A DNA stretch of 64,000 bases from assembly GCF_030063305.1 (NCBI RefSeq), contig NZ_JASISV010000001.1, positions 496,001-560,000 on the forward strand, in the 5' to 3' direction. The notes beneath the pieces are model-generated. The model was given only the letters and a program-made list of their open reading frames with translations, ran no database searches and was not told where the DNA came from. Made by a program: the position numbers and the translations under genes. Below, in pieces: positions 25,761-35,009 of the stretch (position 1 is the stretch's first letter; every line of letters begins with the position of its first letter). Origin of the DNA: Salinibacterium sp. G-O1 (GTDB lineage: Bacteria > Actinomycetota > Actinomycetes > Actinomycetales > Microbacteriaceae).

Positions 25761-27350
25761 TCAGCGACCGCGGCGTTGTCCGCCACCGGCGTTCGGGCGA
25801 ACGACCTGGCCGACGCGGATGGGCCCGCCCGCAGCCTGGGCGCGGCCGTTGCCGCCGCGCGGACGCGACGGTGCCTGCTCTTCGCGCGGGGCGCGAGCGG
25901 GCTGTGCGTGAGACGACTGCGCGTGCGGCTGGGCCGAACGCTGGTCGCTGCGCTGCTCGCCTCCGCGGCGCTCGCCAGCGACCGCTGGGCGGCCCGAACC
26001 GCGGCCACCGGCGGCCTGGGCCGGACGGCCCGAGCGGTCACGACGCGGAGCGCCATCACGGGCGGGTGCGCCGTCGCGGTTGGCGCGCTTGCGCAGAGCG
26101 TTGGCGCCCTGCGAGCGTCCACCCTGCGACTGGCCATGGGCTGGCATCGCGGCACGAGGTGCCGGCGTCACGTAGGCCGCGACATCCCCGACCAGCGCGG
26201 TTACCGACGCCGAAGCTGCGGTGACGTGCTGCGGAGTGACGGTGATCTGCGCCTTGCGCAGCAGCGCTGCGGTGTCTTTACGCTGGGCGGGCAGCACGAT
26301 CGTGACGACCTCGCCCTCCTTGCCGGCGCGGGCCGTGCGGCCTGAGCGGTGCAGGTACGCCTTGTGCTCAGCCGGCGGGTCAACGTGAATCACGAGCTCG
26401 ATGTCATCGACGTGCACGCCACGAGCGGCGACGTCGGTGGCCACGAGAACGCGGGTCTCGCCCGAAGCGAACGATGCGAGGTTACGGTCACGAGCGACCT
26501 GCGAGAGGTTTCCGTGCAGATCCACCGAGGGGATGCCCGAGTCGGTGAGCTGCTTCGCGAGCTTCTTCGCGTGGTGCTTGGTGCGCATGAACAGGATGCG
26601 ACGGCCCGTGCCTGAGGCGAGCTTCTTGATGAGCTCGTTCTTCTCGTCAACCCCGGCAACCTCGAAGACGTGGTGCGTCATCGCGGCGACGTGCGAGTTG
26701 GCCTCGTCGACCGAGTGCAGCACCTCGTTGTGGAGGTAGCGGCGCACGAGCTTGTCAACGCCATTGTCGAGCGTGGCGCTGAACAGCATCCGCTGTCCGC
26801 TCTGCGGGGTCTTGTCCATGATGCGGGTGACGACGGGCAGGAATCCGAGGTCGGCCATGTGGTCGGCCTCGTCGAGCACGGTGACCTCGATGGCGTCGAG
26901 CTGCACGAAGCCCTGCTTCATGAGGTCTTCGAGACGGCCGGGGCAGGCAACGACGATGTCGACGCCGGCCTTGAGGGCGGCGACCTGGCGCTGCTGTGAC
27001 ACGCCACCGAAGATCGTGGTGATGTTGAGGCCGTTGGCGGTCGCGAGGGGCTCCATGGCTACGGTGATCTGGGTCGCCAGCTCACGGGTCGGTGCGAGCA
27101 CCAGACCGAGCGGGCGTCCGGGGCGGCGCTTGCCACCGGCGAGAGCGCCGCCGAGGCGGGCGACCATCGGGATGGAGAAGGCGAGGGTCTTGCCCGAGCC
27201 CGTCTTACCGCGGCCGAGCACATCGCGGCCAGCCAGGGTGTCGGGGAGGGTGTCGAGCTGAATGGGGAACGGCTCCAGGATGCCGCTGGCGGTGAGCGCA
27301 GTGACGAGACGGGGCGGCACGCCAAGCGTGCTGAAGGTATTTTCTGACAT
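25761..27350 (-). CDS. DEAD-box ATP-dependent RNA helicase (RhlE/CsdA-like)
   Basis: A helicase of 529 residues from the ATG at 27350 (MSENTFSTLGVPPRLV); an in-frame start at 27446 would add an unlikely 32 residues. Walker A GKTGSGKT, DEAD in LDEADHMADLGF, SAT, and HRSGRTARAG mark both RecA domains. The last 130 or so residues are a low-complexity tail rich in Arg, Gly, Gln and Ala, of the kind that binds RNA. Such enzymes remodel ribosomal or cold-stabilised RNA. A leader of about 200 bases with small hairpins lies upstream. Confidence 0.93.
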   Translation of the reverse strand: MSENTFSTLGVPPRLVTALTASGILEPFPIQLDTLPDTLAGRDVLGRGKTGSGKTLAFSIPMVARLGGALAGGKRRPGRPLGLVLAPTRELATQITVAMEPLATANGLNITTIFGGVSQQRQVAALKAGVDIVVACPGRLEDLMKQGFVQLDAIEVTVLDEADHMADLGFLPVVTRIMDKTPQSGQRMLFSATLDNGVDKLVRRYLHNEVLHSVDEANSHVAAMTHHVFEVAGVDEKNELIKKLASGTGRRILFMRTKHHAKKLAKQLTDSGIPSVDLHGNLSQVARDRNLASFASGETRVLVATDVAARGVHVDDIELVIHVDPPAEHKAYLHRSGRTARAGKEGEVVTIVLPAQRKDTAALLRKAQITVTPQHVTAASASVTALVGDVAAYVTPAPRAAMPAHGQSQGGRSQGANALRKRANRDGAPARDGAPRRDRSGRPAQAAGGRGSGRPAVAGERRGGEQRSDQRSAQPHAQSSHAQPARAPREEQAPSRPRGGNGRAQAAGGPIRVGQVVRPNAGGGQRRGR

Positions 27351-27559
27351 ACGGGGTTCGAGTGCCTTTCGGGGCATCAGGATGCACGCACTTATCCGGA
27401 TGAAGCTGGAAGTGGTGCTGAATGGCGAAGGTGGCTTTGGCCACATCCGTTCGCCGTGAAAGTATCTACAACCCGGATTGAACCGGGGAGAAGAGGAAGC
27501 GTTCTACGACGCAGGGAAACCGTCGTGGTTTCACAAGTAACCCCAGCGTAGCAGACGGC
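27351..27559 (-). promoter_or_regulatory. Long 5' region of the DEAD-box gene
   Basis: About 200 bases separate the DUF1684 stop from the helicase start. No ORF is convincing. Short hairpins are visible, for example CCCGG-ATTGAA-CCGGG around 27472-27487 and GAAACC-gtcgt-GGTTTC around 27512-27528. Long leaders are common on cold-regulated DEAD-box mRNAs, so post-transcriptional control is possible, but it is not demonstrated. Confidence 0.35.
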
Positions 27560-28174
27560 CTAATGAGACCCGGAATACCGCTCACCGGCGGGAATCTCCA
27601 CGGCCACAGTGTTGCCCGGCTGGGCCAGGGGGCACGCCCACATCGGGTCATAGGCGCAGGACGGGTTGTAGGCGAAGTTGAAGTCGAGCACGAGAGAGTC
27701 CGGGCTGCCGCCGGCGCCGAGGTCTGCCCCCTTGACGGTGTCGAGCAGGTAGCGGCCGCCGCCGTAGGTGCCTCCGCGGGCCCCGGCCAGGGCGTCCTTC
27801 ACCGGAATGAAGATGCCGCCGCCGTACGAGGCGAGACGCCACACGTCCAGCGGGCCGACGCCGGGCACATCGGCGACGCCGATGAGGTCGAACGGCACGA
27901 CGCCGTCGGTGCCGGTCTCGACCTCCATCCGCCGTTCCTCGGCGGGGGTGAGCGCGACCTCGAACCTCCAGTCTGGGTTGTACGGCGTGACCGGCAGCCC
28001 GGTGAAATTGGCCAGGTCTTCCGGCAGCAGCGGAGTCGCAGGATGGTGCGCGAACAGGTCATCGCGCTCACGCCGCCACAGGTCGTGGGCTGCAAACAGG
28101 TCGGTGGATTCGCGCACAGCGGCATACATCGCGAACACGCGGCGGCGCCAGTCGGCGACTTCAAGGGCGGTCAT
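27560..28174 (-). CDS. DUF1684 domain protein
   Basis: A 204-residue protein. Residues about 125-204 carry the hallmark of DUF1684: GRYLLDTVKGADLG, then LDFNFAYNPSCAYDP, then CPLAQPGN and a closing PAGERYSG. The family is widespread in bacteria with no assigned activity; the conserved Cys pair and Asp/Asn residues suggest a binding or catalytic site. It lies just upstream of the helicase and is divergent from the GyrI-like gene. Confidence 0.88.
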   Translation of the reverse strand: MTALEVADWRRRVFAMYAAVRESTDLFAAHDLWRRERDDLFAHHPATPLLPEDLANFTGLPVTPYNPDWRFEVALTPAEERRMEVETGTDGVVPFDLIGVADVPGVGPLDVWRLASYGGGIFIPVKDALAGARGGTYGGGRYLLDTVKGADLGAGGSPDSLVLDFNFAYNPSCAYDPMWACPLAQPGNTVAVEIPAGERYSGSH

Positions 28175-28208
28175 ATCCCCACGCTAGACCGCTGTCGGCG
28201 CCTCATGC

Positions 28209-28823
28209 TTGACTTCCACCGTGGAAAAGGGTGACTTTCGCCGAGAGCGCAGAGACCTGTACGCGCCGCCGCGGGAGGTCGTGGCGGTCGACGTTCCTGC
28301 GTTCGAATTCCTGGCCGTCGACGGTGTGGGCGACCCGAACTCGAGCCAGCACTACGTCGCAGCGCTCGAGGCGCTCTACTCACTCTCCTACGCCGCGAAG
28401 TTCGCCTCCAAAGCTTCCCTCGACCGCGACTACGTGGTCGGTCCGCTCGAAGGGCTCTGGCATTCCGATCGGATGGAATCGTTCACCGATCGGTCGAAGA
28501 GCGAATGGTCGTGGACGATGATGATCCGCCAACCCGGGTGGTTGACCGAAGAGGTGCGGGCGCTGGCTCTCGCGAAGGCGGAGAAGAAAAAGCTGGTGGC
28601 GCTCGCGGACGTACAGTTCATCACGCTTGCTGAGGGCACCTCGGCGCAGCTCATGCACGTGGGCAGCTACGACGATGAGGGGCCTGCGATCGCCCGAATG
28701 CACGACTGGATCGCCGCCAACGGATACGCGCTGCGCGGTCGTCATCACGAGATCTACCTCGGCGACCCACGCCGGGCCGCGCCGGAAAAACTCAGAACCG
28801 TGCTTCGGCAGCCCTTCAGCTGA
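28209..28823 (+). CDS. GyrI-like small-molecule-binding domain protein
   Basis: A 204-residue single-domain protein of the GyrI-like/SOUL-type fold. Characteristic parts are VPAFEFLAVDGVGDP, EGLWHSDR and LMHVGSYDDEGPAI, followed by RHHEIYLGDPRR. The fold binds hydrophobic or aromatic ligands and can hydrolyse some. Start uncertain: TTG at 28209 gives the longest form, and a GTG at 28221 is equally good. TTGACT at 28209 could instead be a -35 element. Confidence 0.82.
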   Translation: MTSTVEKGDFRRERRDLYAPPREVVAVDVPAFEFLAVDGVGDPNSSQHYVAALEALYSLSYAAKFASKASLDRDYVVGPLEGLWHSDRMESFTDRSKSEWSWTMMIRQPGWLTEEVRALALAKAEKKKLVALADVQFITLAEGTSAQLMHVGSYDDEGPAIARMHDWIAANGYALRGRHHEIYLGDPRRAAPEKLRTVLRQPFS

Positions 28824-28826
28824 CGG

Positions 28827-29291
28827 CTACTTCCAGTCGCGCGAGAGTCGCTTCAGCTGGATGCCACGCCACTGCCAGAACGCCCAGAAACCGATCCACA
28901 GCACCGGGGTGAGTGCCCCAGCCTCCACGATGAGCTGATCGCGGTAGAGCGTGCGTGCCCCCGGCAGCGCGGAGACCGCCATGGTGTGCTCCCACCGCGT
29001 CACCGCGGAGAGCGGCCCTGACAGGCCGCGGCCGGTGTCGCGCACAGAGCGCACGCCGTCGCGCTCCCGGAAGGTCAGATCGATGGTCTGCTCGCCGATC
29101 ACGGCGGCCCCGAAGGCCTTGGCGCGCACGAGGTGCAGGCCCTCCGTCCACGTGTCGGGGAAGCCGCCGGGTTCGAGCGAGTCGAAGGTGGTGAAGGGAC
29201 CAGAGACCGCACGGAACACGGCGGGGCTGCGGATCGCGCGCCACGCGGCATCCGCTGCACAGTCGAGTTCAAGCTTGAGAAGGATGCGCAT
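28827..29291 (-). CDS. SRPBCC-like hypothetical protein
   Basis: A 154-residue protein (start at MRILLKLELDCAADA, 29291). The N-terminal half has the pattern of a polyketide-cyclase/SRPBCC fold (AADAAWRAIRSPAVFRAVSG), and the C-terminus has a hydrophobic stretch (LTPVLWIGFWAFWQW) that could be a membrane anchor. It is convergent with the GyrI-like gene and divergent from the DUF427 gene. No specific function can be given. Confidence 0.72.
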   Translation of the reverse strand: MRILLKLELDCAADAAWRAIRSPAVFRAVSGPFTTFDSLEPGGFPDTWTEGLHLVRAKAFGAAVIGEQTIDLTFRERDGVRSVRDTGRGLSGPLSAVTRWEHTMAVSALPGARTLYRDQLIVEAGALTPVLWIGFWAFWQWRGIQLKRLSRDWK

Positions 29292-29411
29292 CAGACCATT
29301 GTGGGGTCGCTGGCAATCGGCTGGCAGGGCCTTGACTTCGATGTCCGGAGGGAATGCTGGCCGCCGTGGTCGCGTTGCAGCAGAGACATTGACCGATCCA
29401 CGAAGGGCATC

Positions 29412-29714
29412 ATGAAGGCAATACTGGGCGACACCATCATCGCCGAAGCACCTAAAGAAGATCTCATCTCCATCGAGGGCAACTGGTACTTCCCGCCGTC
29501 GAGCGTGAACAGCGAACACCTCGTCGAGAGCGGAACGCCGTACACCTGCCCGTGGAAGGGCGATGCCCAGTACTTCTCGGTGAAGCAGGGCGAAACGCTG
29601 CTGCAGGACCGCGCGTTCAGCTACCCCACCCCGCACCAGACCGCTTTCGACCGCGTCGGCAAAGACTTCTCGGGCTACGTGGCCTTCTGGAAAGACGTCA
29701 AGGTCACCGAGTAG
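29412..29714 (+). CDS. DUF427 domain protein
   Basis: A 100-residue protein that matches DUF427: IEGNWYFPPSSV, then TPYTCPWKGDAQYFSV, then FSGYVAFWKDV. The family forms a small beta-rich fold of unknown activity. The ATG at 29412 is preceded by AAGG; an earlier in-frame start at 29133 lies antisense to the neighbouring gene and is rejected. A GC-rich hairpin follows the stop. Confidence 0.9.
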   Translation: MKAILGDTIIAEAPKEDLISIEGNWYFPPSSVNSEHLVESGTPYTCPWKGDAQYFSVKQGETLLQDRAFSYPTPHQTAFDRVGKDFSGYVAFWKDVKVTE

Positions 29715-29724
29715 AAGTGAAGCG

Positions 29725-29754
29725 GGCCCACGGCTCCTTTAGGGGCTGTGGGCC
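29725..29754. terminator. Hairpin terminator between DUF427 and tetR
   Basis: Arms of 13 bases (GGCCCACGGCTCC and GGGGCTGTGGGCC) pair with two G-T wobbles around a TTTA loop. It starts 10 bp after the DUF427 stop and overlaps the 3' end of the convergent tetR gene. Confidence 0.7.
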
Positions 29755-30389
29755 GGTTCGATGAGCACCGACGGTTGTGGGCGCAGGATCCCCGCGAGGA
29801 TCGCCTCGATGGCGAACTCCGAAGCGCGACCCAGATCGACCGCGGTCGGGTCGAGAAGCCACTGCACCTGCATTCCGTCCATCACGGCAAGAATCGCGGC
29901 CGCCGCGTCATCGATGTTCGATTCGTTGTCGACCCCCTGCTCGGTGCACACGACGCGGAAAGCGTGGGACACCTCGCTTCGCAGGGTGGTGTATCGCCTC
30001 TGGAAGAATTCGCGACCGGGGTGGTCGTCGGTCACCGACTCGGCAGAGAGAACCGCGTACGCCTGAACGATGCCGCCACGCTGAGCGTTGAGAAACGCCG
30101 TCATGACGAGGTGGCGAAACAGCGCGAGCCCGTCGGGGATGTGCTTCCCTTCCAGATGCGCGACGTCGGTCTCGTCCCGGTGCGCGAGCACCTCGAGAAG
30201 CAGTTGATCCTTCGAGCCGAAATGATGCAGGATTCCCGCGTGCGTCATCCCAACCTGGTCGGCAATGTCCTGCAGGGTGCCCCCCGTGAAGCCTTTTGAT
30301 CCGAAGATGTCGATCGCGGCATCGAGGATCTCGCGCCGACGGAGCAAAGTCTCCGGGCGCGATCGAGGCTGTCGGCGGGAGCTAGCCAC
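29739..30389 (-). CDS. TetR-family regulator, divergent from sugar/peptide importer
   Basis: A 216-residue regulator. The helix-turn-helix is at about residues 18-64 (LQDIADQVGMTHAGILHHFG). It starts at GTG (30389) with a good ribosome site (AAAGGAA). It is transcribed away from the importer and beta-glucosidase operon that begins at 30573, and an inverted repeat TTAACTT/AAGTTAA lies between them. It is therefore the likely repressor of that operon, with a sugar or its breakdown product as inducer. Confidence 0.9.
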   Translation of the reverse strand: MASSRRQPRSRPETLLRRREILDAAIDIFGSKGFTGGTLQDIADQVGMTHAGILHHFGSKDQLLLEVLAHRDETDVAHLEGKHIPDGLALFRHLVMTAFLNAQRGGIVQAYAVLSAESVTDDHPGREFFQRRYTTLRSEVSHAFRVVCTEQGVDNESNIDDAAAAILAVMDGMQVQWLLDPTAVDLGRASEFAIEAILAGILRPQPSVLIEPAHSP

Positions 30390-30463
30390 GGTATTTCCTT
30401 TCCTGACGTCAGTGAGTCTACGCAGCGTTTAGTTCGGATCCGCAACTATTTCAACGCGCTTGA

Positions 30464-30491
30464 TTAACTTGCTTACTGGACTGTAAGTTAA
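30464..30491. promoter_or_regulatory. Candidate operator and promoter of the importer operon
   Basis: Inverted repeat TTAACTT (30464-30470) and AAGTTAA (30485-30491), 14 bases apart, flanked by GCGC on both sides. It coincides with a -35 TTGATT (30460-30465), 18-bp spacer and -10 TAAGTT (30484-30489) facing the ABC operon. It is a plausible TetR binding site. Confidence 0.55.
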
Positions 30492-30572
30492 ACGCGCAAT
30501 CACTCTCAGCGCTGAGACATCGCTTTCTCACCAAAAAGCGAGGGCGCGGGATGCCACCACTAAGGAGAAGCA

Positions 30573-32225
30573 ATGAAGCTTGTGTCCACCGTCGTCGCCG
30601 TAGGTTTGGCCGCGACCCTGATGCTCACCGGCTGTGCCGGTTCAGGAGCACCCAACTCGTCCGGTTCGGGCGCGGCCCTCACGATCGCGAAGCCCGACGG
30701 AGCCATCACCACCGAGTCGCACAACCCGTTCCTCGGCGACTCGTCGGCGTCCAAATACTCATACGGCAAGGTCATCTTCGAACCGCTCGCCCTCGTGAAC
30801 CCCACGGGCGACCTCAACACGACACCCTGGTTGGCCGAGTCCGTTGAGTGGAGCGACGACTACACGCAGCTCGTTGTCGTGCCACGTAGCGGCGTCAACT
30901 GGAGCGACGGCACCGAGTTCACAGCCGACGACATCGTGTTCACCTTCGACATGTACAAAAGCGGCACCATCACCGATGGCGCGGGACTGAACGTTACCGA
31001 CGTCACCGCGGACGGCGACACTGTCACCATCACGTTCGGCAACCCGAAGTTCACCGCACAGGCTCGCGTGCTTCACACGCCGATCGTGCCGAAGCACATC
31101 TGGGCAGACATCGCCGACCCCAACACCGACCCCCTCACCGACGAGGGACTCGTCGTCGGTACCGGACCGTACGTGCTCGACAACTGGTCCACCGAGTCTG
31201 TGACTCTGAAGGCCAACCCCGACTACTGGGGTGGCGAACTCGCGGTTCCCACGCTGAACTACGTCTCATACGGCGACAACGCCGCACTGACGACAGCGCT
31301 CGTATCCGGAGATGCCGACTGGGCCCAGGCGTTCATTCCGCAAATCCAGGACAGCTACCTCGCCGCCGATGAGGAGAACCACTTCCTCGCCTCGCCCACT
31401 TCGGGGGCCGGAACGCTGTTCATGAACCTCCAGACGAAGCCGTTCAACAACCCGGCACTGCGTCAGGCGCTCGCATGGACCATCGACCGCCAGGCCTACG
31501 TCGACATCGCCCGTGAAGGCGCGAGCTCGGTGATCTGGAGCTCGACGGGACTCAGTACCCTGCTCGACGATGAGATTCTCCCCGAATACAAGAACGAAAA
31601 CTACTCGGTCGATGTCGACAAGGCCCGGCAGGTGCTGACCGACGCCGGCTACACCTGGCAGTCCGACAAGCTCATCGACCCCGACGGCGAGCCCGTGTCG
31701 TTCTCGCTATCCGTCCCCTCGGGATGGAGCGACTGGAACACCGAGCAGGCGCTCATTGCTGAGGAACTCAAGGAAGGCCTCGGCATCGACGTCAAGGTCG
31801 ACCAGCCTGACTGGGGCGGCTGGGATGCCGCACGTCAGGAAGGTACCTTCCAGGCGATCATCCACTGGCTCGAAGACACCGGCAATGCATACGGTCTGTA
31901 CACCTCGACGATGGATCCCAAGTGGATCGTCGACAACAAGGCACAGTTCAACTTCGGTCGCTACAACGACCCCGCTGTGACCGAGGCGCTCAACACGTAT
32001 GCGGCGACTTCGTCAGAGGCCGACCGTGCGGCAGCGCTCGCTGTGATGCAGAAGGCGTTCGTCACCGACGTCCCAGCGATTCCGCTGGGATCCCACCCCC
32101 TGTTGGGCGAGTACAACACGCGCAACTACGTGGGCTTCCCGACGACGGATGACCAGTATGCGTCGGCGGACCCGACGCAGCCGGGCGTCCTGCAGATCCT
32201 GACGAAGCTCAAGCCCGTCAACTGA
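30573..32225 (+). CDS. ABC importer substrate-binding lipoprotein (SBP family 5)
   Basis: A 550-residue exported lipoprotein. The signal peptide ends at lipobox LTGC (Cys21). The mature part shows the cluster-C peptide/oligosaccharide binding protein pattern: NPFLGDSSASKYSYGKVIFE, GTGPYVLDNWS and LRQALAWTIDRQAYVDIA. The operon context (GH3 beta-glucosidase at the end) points to beta-glucoside or cello-oligosaccharide uptake rather than peptides. A ribosome site AAGGAG precedes the ATG. A strong hairpin follows the stop and may keep this gene expressed above the ATPases. Confidence 0.92.
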   Translation: MKLVSTVVAVGLAATLMLTGCAGSGAPNSSGSGAALTIAKPDGAITTESHNPFLGDSSASKYSYGKVIFEPLALVNPTGDLNTTPWLAESVEWSDDYTQLVVVPRSGVNWSDGTEFTADDIVFTFDMYKSGTITDGAGLNVTDVTADGDTVTITFGNPKFTAQARVLHTPIVPKHIWADIADPNTDPLTDEGLVVGTGPYVLDNWSTESVTLKANPDYWGGELAVPTLNYVSYGDNAALTTALVSGDADWAQAFIPQIQDSYLAADEENHFLASPTSGAGTLFMNLQTKPFNNPALRQALAWTIDRQAYVDIAREGASSVIWSSTGLSTLLDDEILPEYKNENYSVDVDKARQVLTDAGYTWQSDKLIDPDGEPVSFSLSVPSGWSDWNTEQALIAEELKEGLGIDVKVDQPDWGGWDAARQEGTFQAIIHWLEDTGNAYGLYTSTMDPKWIVDNKAQFNFGRYNDPAVTEALNTYAATSSEADRAAALAVMQKAFVTDVPAIPLGSHPLLGEYNTRNYVGFPTTDDQYASADPTQPGVLQILTKLKPVN

Positions 32226-32231
32226 TCCGAA

Positions 32232-32272
32232 GCAGGCAGGGCGGATGTACCCAGTACGTCCGCCCTGCCTGC
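32232..32272 (+). terminator. Intra-operon hairpin after the binding-protein gene
   Basis: Perfect 14-bp arms (GCAGGCAGGGCGGA and TCCGCCCTGCCTGC), with a further GTAC/GTAC pairing inside, six bases after the stop. There is no T tract. Such hairpins usually partly terminate or stabilise the upstream message in importer operons. Confidence 0.78.
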
Positions 32273-32302
32273 GCGCCAGCATCATGAGAGCGACCATCAG
32301 CC

Positions 32303-33127
32303 GTGAGTAATGCACTTCTTTCTGTCCAAAATTTCTCCGTCATCTACGACGTCGACCCTCCGGTACAGGCCGTGACGAAGATCGATTTCGAGCTTCGGCG
32401 GGGCGAGATCCTCGGCCTCGCGGGCGAGAGCGGGTGTGGCAAGACCACGCTGGCCTACGGCATCCAGCGTCTCCTCAAGGCGCCCGCCGTGATCACCAGC
32501 GGATCCGTCGTCTTCCACGACGCCTCAGGCGACGACATCGACATCAGCGGCCTCGGTGTCGAGGACATGCGCCAATTCCGGTGGGACAAGATCTCGATGG
32601 TGTTCCAGGGCGCCATGAACGCGCTCAACCCCGTCGCGACGATCGGGTCTCAGCTGGAGGACGTCTTCGAGGTTCACCGCCCGAACATGTCGAAGGCGCA
32701 GCGACGAGAGGCCGTCGTCGAACTGCTCGACATCGTCAAGGTCGGCGGGCAGCGTCGCCGCTCCTTCCCTCACGAACTCTCGGGCGGCATGCGCCAGCGC
32801 GTCATGATCGCCATGGCGCTCGCACTGCGCCCGCAGCTCATGGTCATGGACGAACCGACGACCGCGCTGGACGTGCTCGTCCAGCGCGAAATCCTGCGCC
32901 AGATCTCCGACCTGCGCGACGAGTTCGGCTTTTCCGTCATCTTCATCACACACGACCTGCCCCTCCTGCTCGAGATCAGCGATCGCATTGCGATCATGCG
33001 CGAAGGGGAGATCGTCGAACTCGCGACGGCGGAGCGGATCTGGAACAACCCACAGGACGAATACACGAAGAAGCTACTGTCGTCTTTCCCTCGGCTCACC
33101 GGCGAGAAAGGCCTGGTCAAGCGATGA
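32303..33127 (+). CDS. ABC importer ATPase, DppD type
   Basis: A 274-residue nucleotide-binding subunit starting at GTG (MSNALLSVQNF). Walker A GESGCGKTT is at about residues 37-45, the signature LSGGMRQRV near 160, Walker B LMVMDEPTTALD near 180 and the His switch ITHD near 214. It overlaps the second ATPase gene by 4 bp. It pairs with DppF-type ATPase to drive oligosaccharide/peptide import. Confidence 0.94.
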   Translation: MSNALLSVQNFSVIYDVDPPVQAVTKIDFELRRGEILGLAGESGCGKTTLAYGIQRLLKAPAVITSGSVVFHDASGDDIDISGLGVEDMRQFRWDKISMVFQGAMNALNPVATIGSQLEDVFEVHRPNMSKAQRREAVVELLDIVKVGGQRRRSFPHELSGGMRQRVMIAMALALRPQLMVMDEPTTALDVLVQREILRQISDLRDEFGFSVIFITHDLPLLLEISDRIAIMREGEIVELATAERIWNNPQDEYTKKLLSSFPRLTGEKGLVKR

Positions 33128-33930
33128 CCCTCCTCGAATTCGACTCCGTCACCAAGGTCTACTCCGTGCGCGGCGCAGGGCAGATCAAGGCTCTGGACGA
33201 CGTGTCTTTCACGCTCGAGTCAGGGCAGACGATCGGCGTCGTTGGCCAGTCCGGTAGCGGAAAGTCCACGATCGCGAAGATCCTCACTCAGCTTGAGACG
33301 GCGACGAGTGGTGAGGTGCGTCTCGACGGGCGGCCTATCCCTCGTCACGGGAGTGGATTGCGTCGCTATCGCCAGCAGCTGCGCATGGTGTTTCAGGATC
33401 CGTTCGCATCGCTCAACCCCTACCACTCCGTGCGGCACCACATCGAGCGCCCGCTACGCCTCGACCAGGTCGTGCCCAGGGACGAGCTGAAGGCCGAGGT
33501 GCGCCGCCTCCTCGAGCGGGTGCAACTGCCTATTTCCGCGGCCGATCGCCGACCCCACGAACTCTCCGGTGGCCAGCGACAGCGCGTCGCTATTGCCCGT
33601 GCGCTCGCCTCCCGACCGAAGATCCTGGTCGCGGATGAGCCGGTGTCGATGCTCGACGTTTCCATCCGCCTCGGCGTGCTGAACCTCCTGTCCGATCTTC
33701 AGCGCGAGGAAGGACTGGGCGTGCTCTACATCACCCACGATCTCGCGACCGCCCGACACTTCAGCAACGAGATCATCGTTCTCAATCAGGGCCGGATCGT
33801 GGAGCGCGGCACGGCCGACGATGTCATCCTTCGCCCGTCTCATCCATACACGCAGGAGCTGCGGGCCGCATCACCGGACCCCGAGAAGTTCTTCGCATCG
33901 ATTTCCGACGCCGAAGGAGGCGCGCGATGA
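33124..33930 (+). CDS. ABC importer ATPase, DppF type
   Basis: A 268-residue nucleotide-binding subunit from the ATG at 33124, which overlaps the previous stop; upstream in-frame starts lie within the first ATPase gene. Walker A GQSGSGKST, signature LSGGQRQRVAIARAL, Walker B ILVADEPVSMLD and ITHD are all intact. It overlaps the first permease by 4 bp, so the stoichiometry is held by translational coupling. Confidence 0.94.
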   Translation: MTLLEFDSVTKVYSVRGAGQIKALDDVSFTLESGQTIGVVGQSGSGKSTIAKILTQLETATSGEVRLDGRPIPRHGSGLRRYRQQLRMVFQDPFASLNPYHSVRHHIERPLRLDQVVPRDELKAEVRRLLERVQLPISAADRRPHELSGGQRQRVAIARALASRPKILVADEPVSMLDVSIRLGVLNLLSDLQREEGLGVLYITHDLATARHFSNEIIVLNQGRIVERGTADDVILRPSHPYTQELRAASPDPEKFFASISDAEGGAR

Positions 33931-35006
33931 ATGCAATTCAGACCCCGTTGCACACGGAGGACTACGACGCGCTCGAGGTCGGCACAACCGCGACCACCGC
34001 CAGCAAGGGAAGCGTTCGTGTTCCGTGGAGGTTCCTCGGCGGACGCGCCCTGTTCTACGCCTTCACGCTCTGGGCCGCGGTGACCATCAACTTCCTTCTT
34101 CCGCGCTTGATGAAGGGCGACGCTGTCTCCGCCTACCTCGCTCGCAACCGGAACATCAGCCCGGAGGCCGCTGACGGACTGCGCGCACTCCTCGGCCTCG
34201 ACACCGACAAGTCGCTCTTCCAGCAGTACATCGATTACTGGTCACTTCTGGTGCGGGGCGACTTGGGCGTCTCCCTCCTGCACGGGCTTCGGCCGGTGAC
34301 CGAGGTGATCAGCCAGGCGCTCCCGTGGACCATCGGACTCGTGGGGTTCGCGACGATAGTCTCGTTTGCGATCGGCACGATCGCCGGTGCGATAGTCGGC
34401 TGGCGACGCGGCAGCAGGCTTGACGCGATCATCCCCATCACGACCTTCCTCAGCACGATTCCCTACTTCTGGCTCGGGCTGCTGGCGATCGCCCTGTTCT
34501 CGGTCAATCTCAGGTGGTTCCCGATCGGCAAGGCCTACGGGGTCGGGTGGAGCCCGGAGTTGTCATTCGAGTTCATCGGTCAGGTCATCCATCACGGATT
34601 CCTGCCGGCCATGACAATCGTCATCGCCTCCCTCGGCGGCTGGGTGCTCGGAATGCGCAACATGATGCTGACCGTGCTCGACGAGGACTACATCACGGTC
34701 GCGCAGGCCAAGGGCATGACAAACCGGCGTGTTTTGTGGGGCTACGCAGCCCGCAACGCGGTGCTCCCGCAGATCCAGAGCTTCGCGTTGTCGATCGGAT
34801 TCATTGTTGGCGGCACGATCGTGATGGAGATGGTGTTCAGCTACCCCGGGGTGGGCAAGCTGCTGCTCGACGCGACGAACGCGAAGGACTACGCGCTCAT
34901 GCAGGGAGTCTTCCTGGTGATCACGCTCTCCGTGCTCGTCGCGAACATTCTCGCTGACGTCGCCTACGCATTTCTTGACCCACGTACACGCCAGACAGGT
35001 GCCTAA
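33927..35006 (+). CDS. ABC importer permease, DppB type
   Basis: A 359-residue integral membrane subunit. The first helix is at about residues 42-62, five more follow, and the EAA-like cytoplasmic loop near residue 250 (DYITVAQAKGMTNRRVLWGY) contacts the ATPases. The N-terminal 35 residues are a longer cytoplasmic tail than usual. It lies 3 bp before the second permease. Confidence 0.92.
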   Translation: MNAIQTPLHTEDYDALEVGTTATTASKGSVRVPWRFLGGRALFYAFTLWAAVTINFLLPRLMKGDAVSAYLARNRNISPEAADGLRALLGLDTDKSLFQQYIDYWSLLVRGDLGVSLLHGLRPVTEVISQALPWTIGLVGFATIVSFAIGTIAGAIVGWRRGSRLDAIIPITTFLSTIPYFWLGLLAIALFSVNLRWFPIGKAYGVGWSPELSFEFIGQVIHHGFLPAMTIVIASLGGWVLGMRNMMLTVLDEDYITVAQAKGMTNRRVLWGYAARNAVLPQIQSFALSIGFIVGGTIVMEMVFSYPGVGKLLLDATNAKDYALMQGVFLVITLSVLVANILADVAYAFLDPRTRQTGA

Positions 35007-35009
35007 GCC

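Noticed and set aside
29133-29411. Upstream extension of the DUF427 gene
   Set aside because: The extra 93 residues lie antisense to the SRPBCC-like gene and lack any family pattern; the ATG at 29412 gives the normal length.
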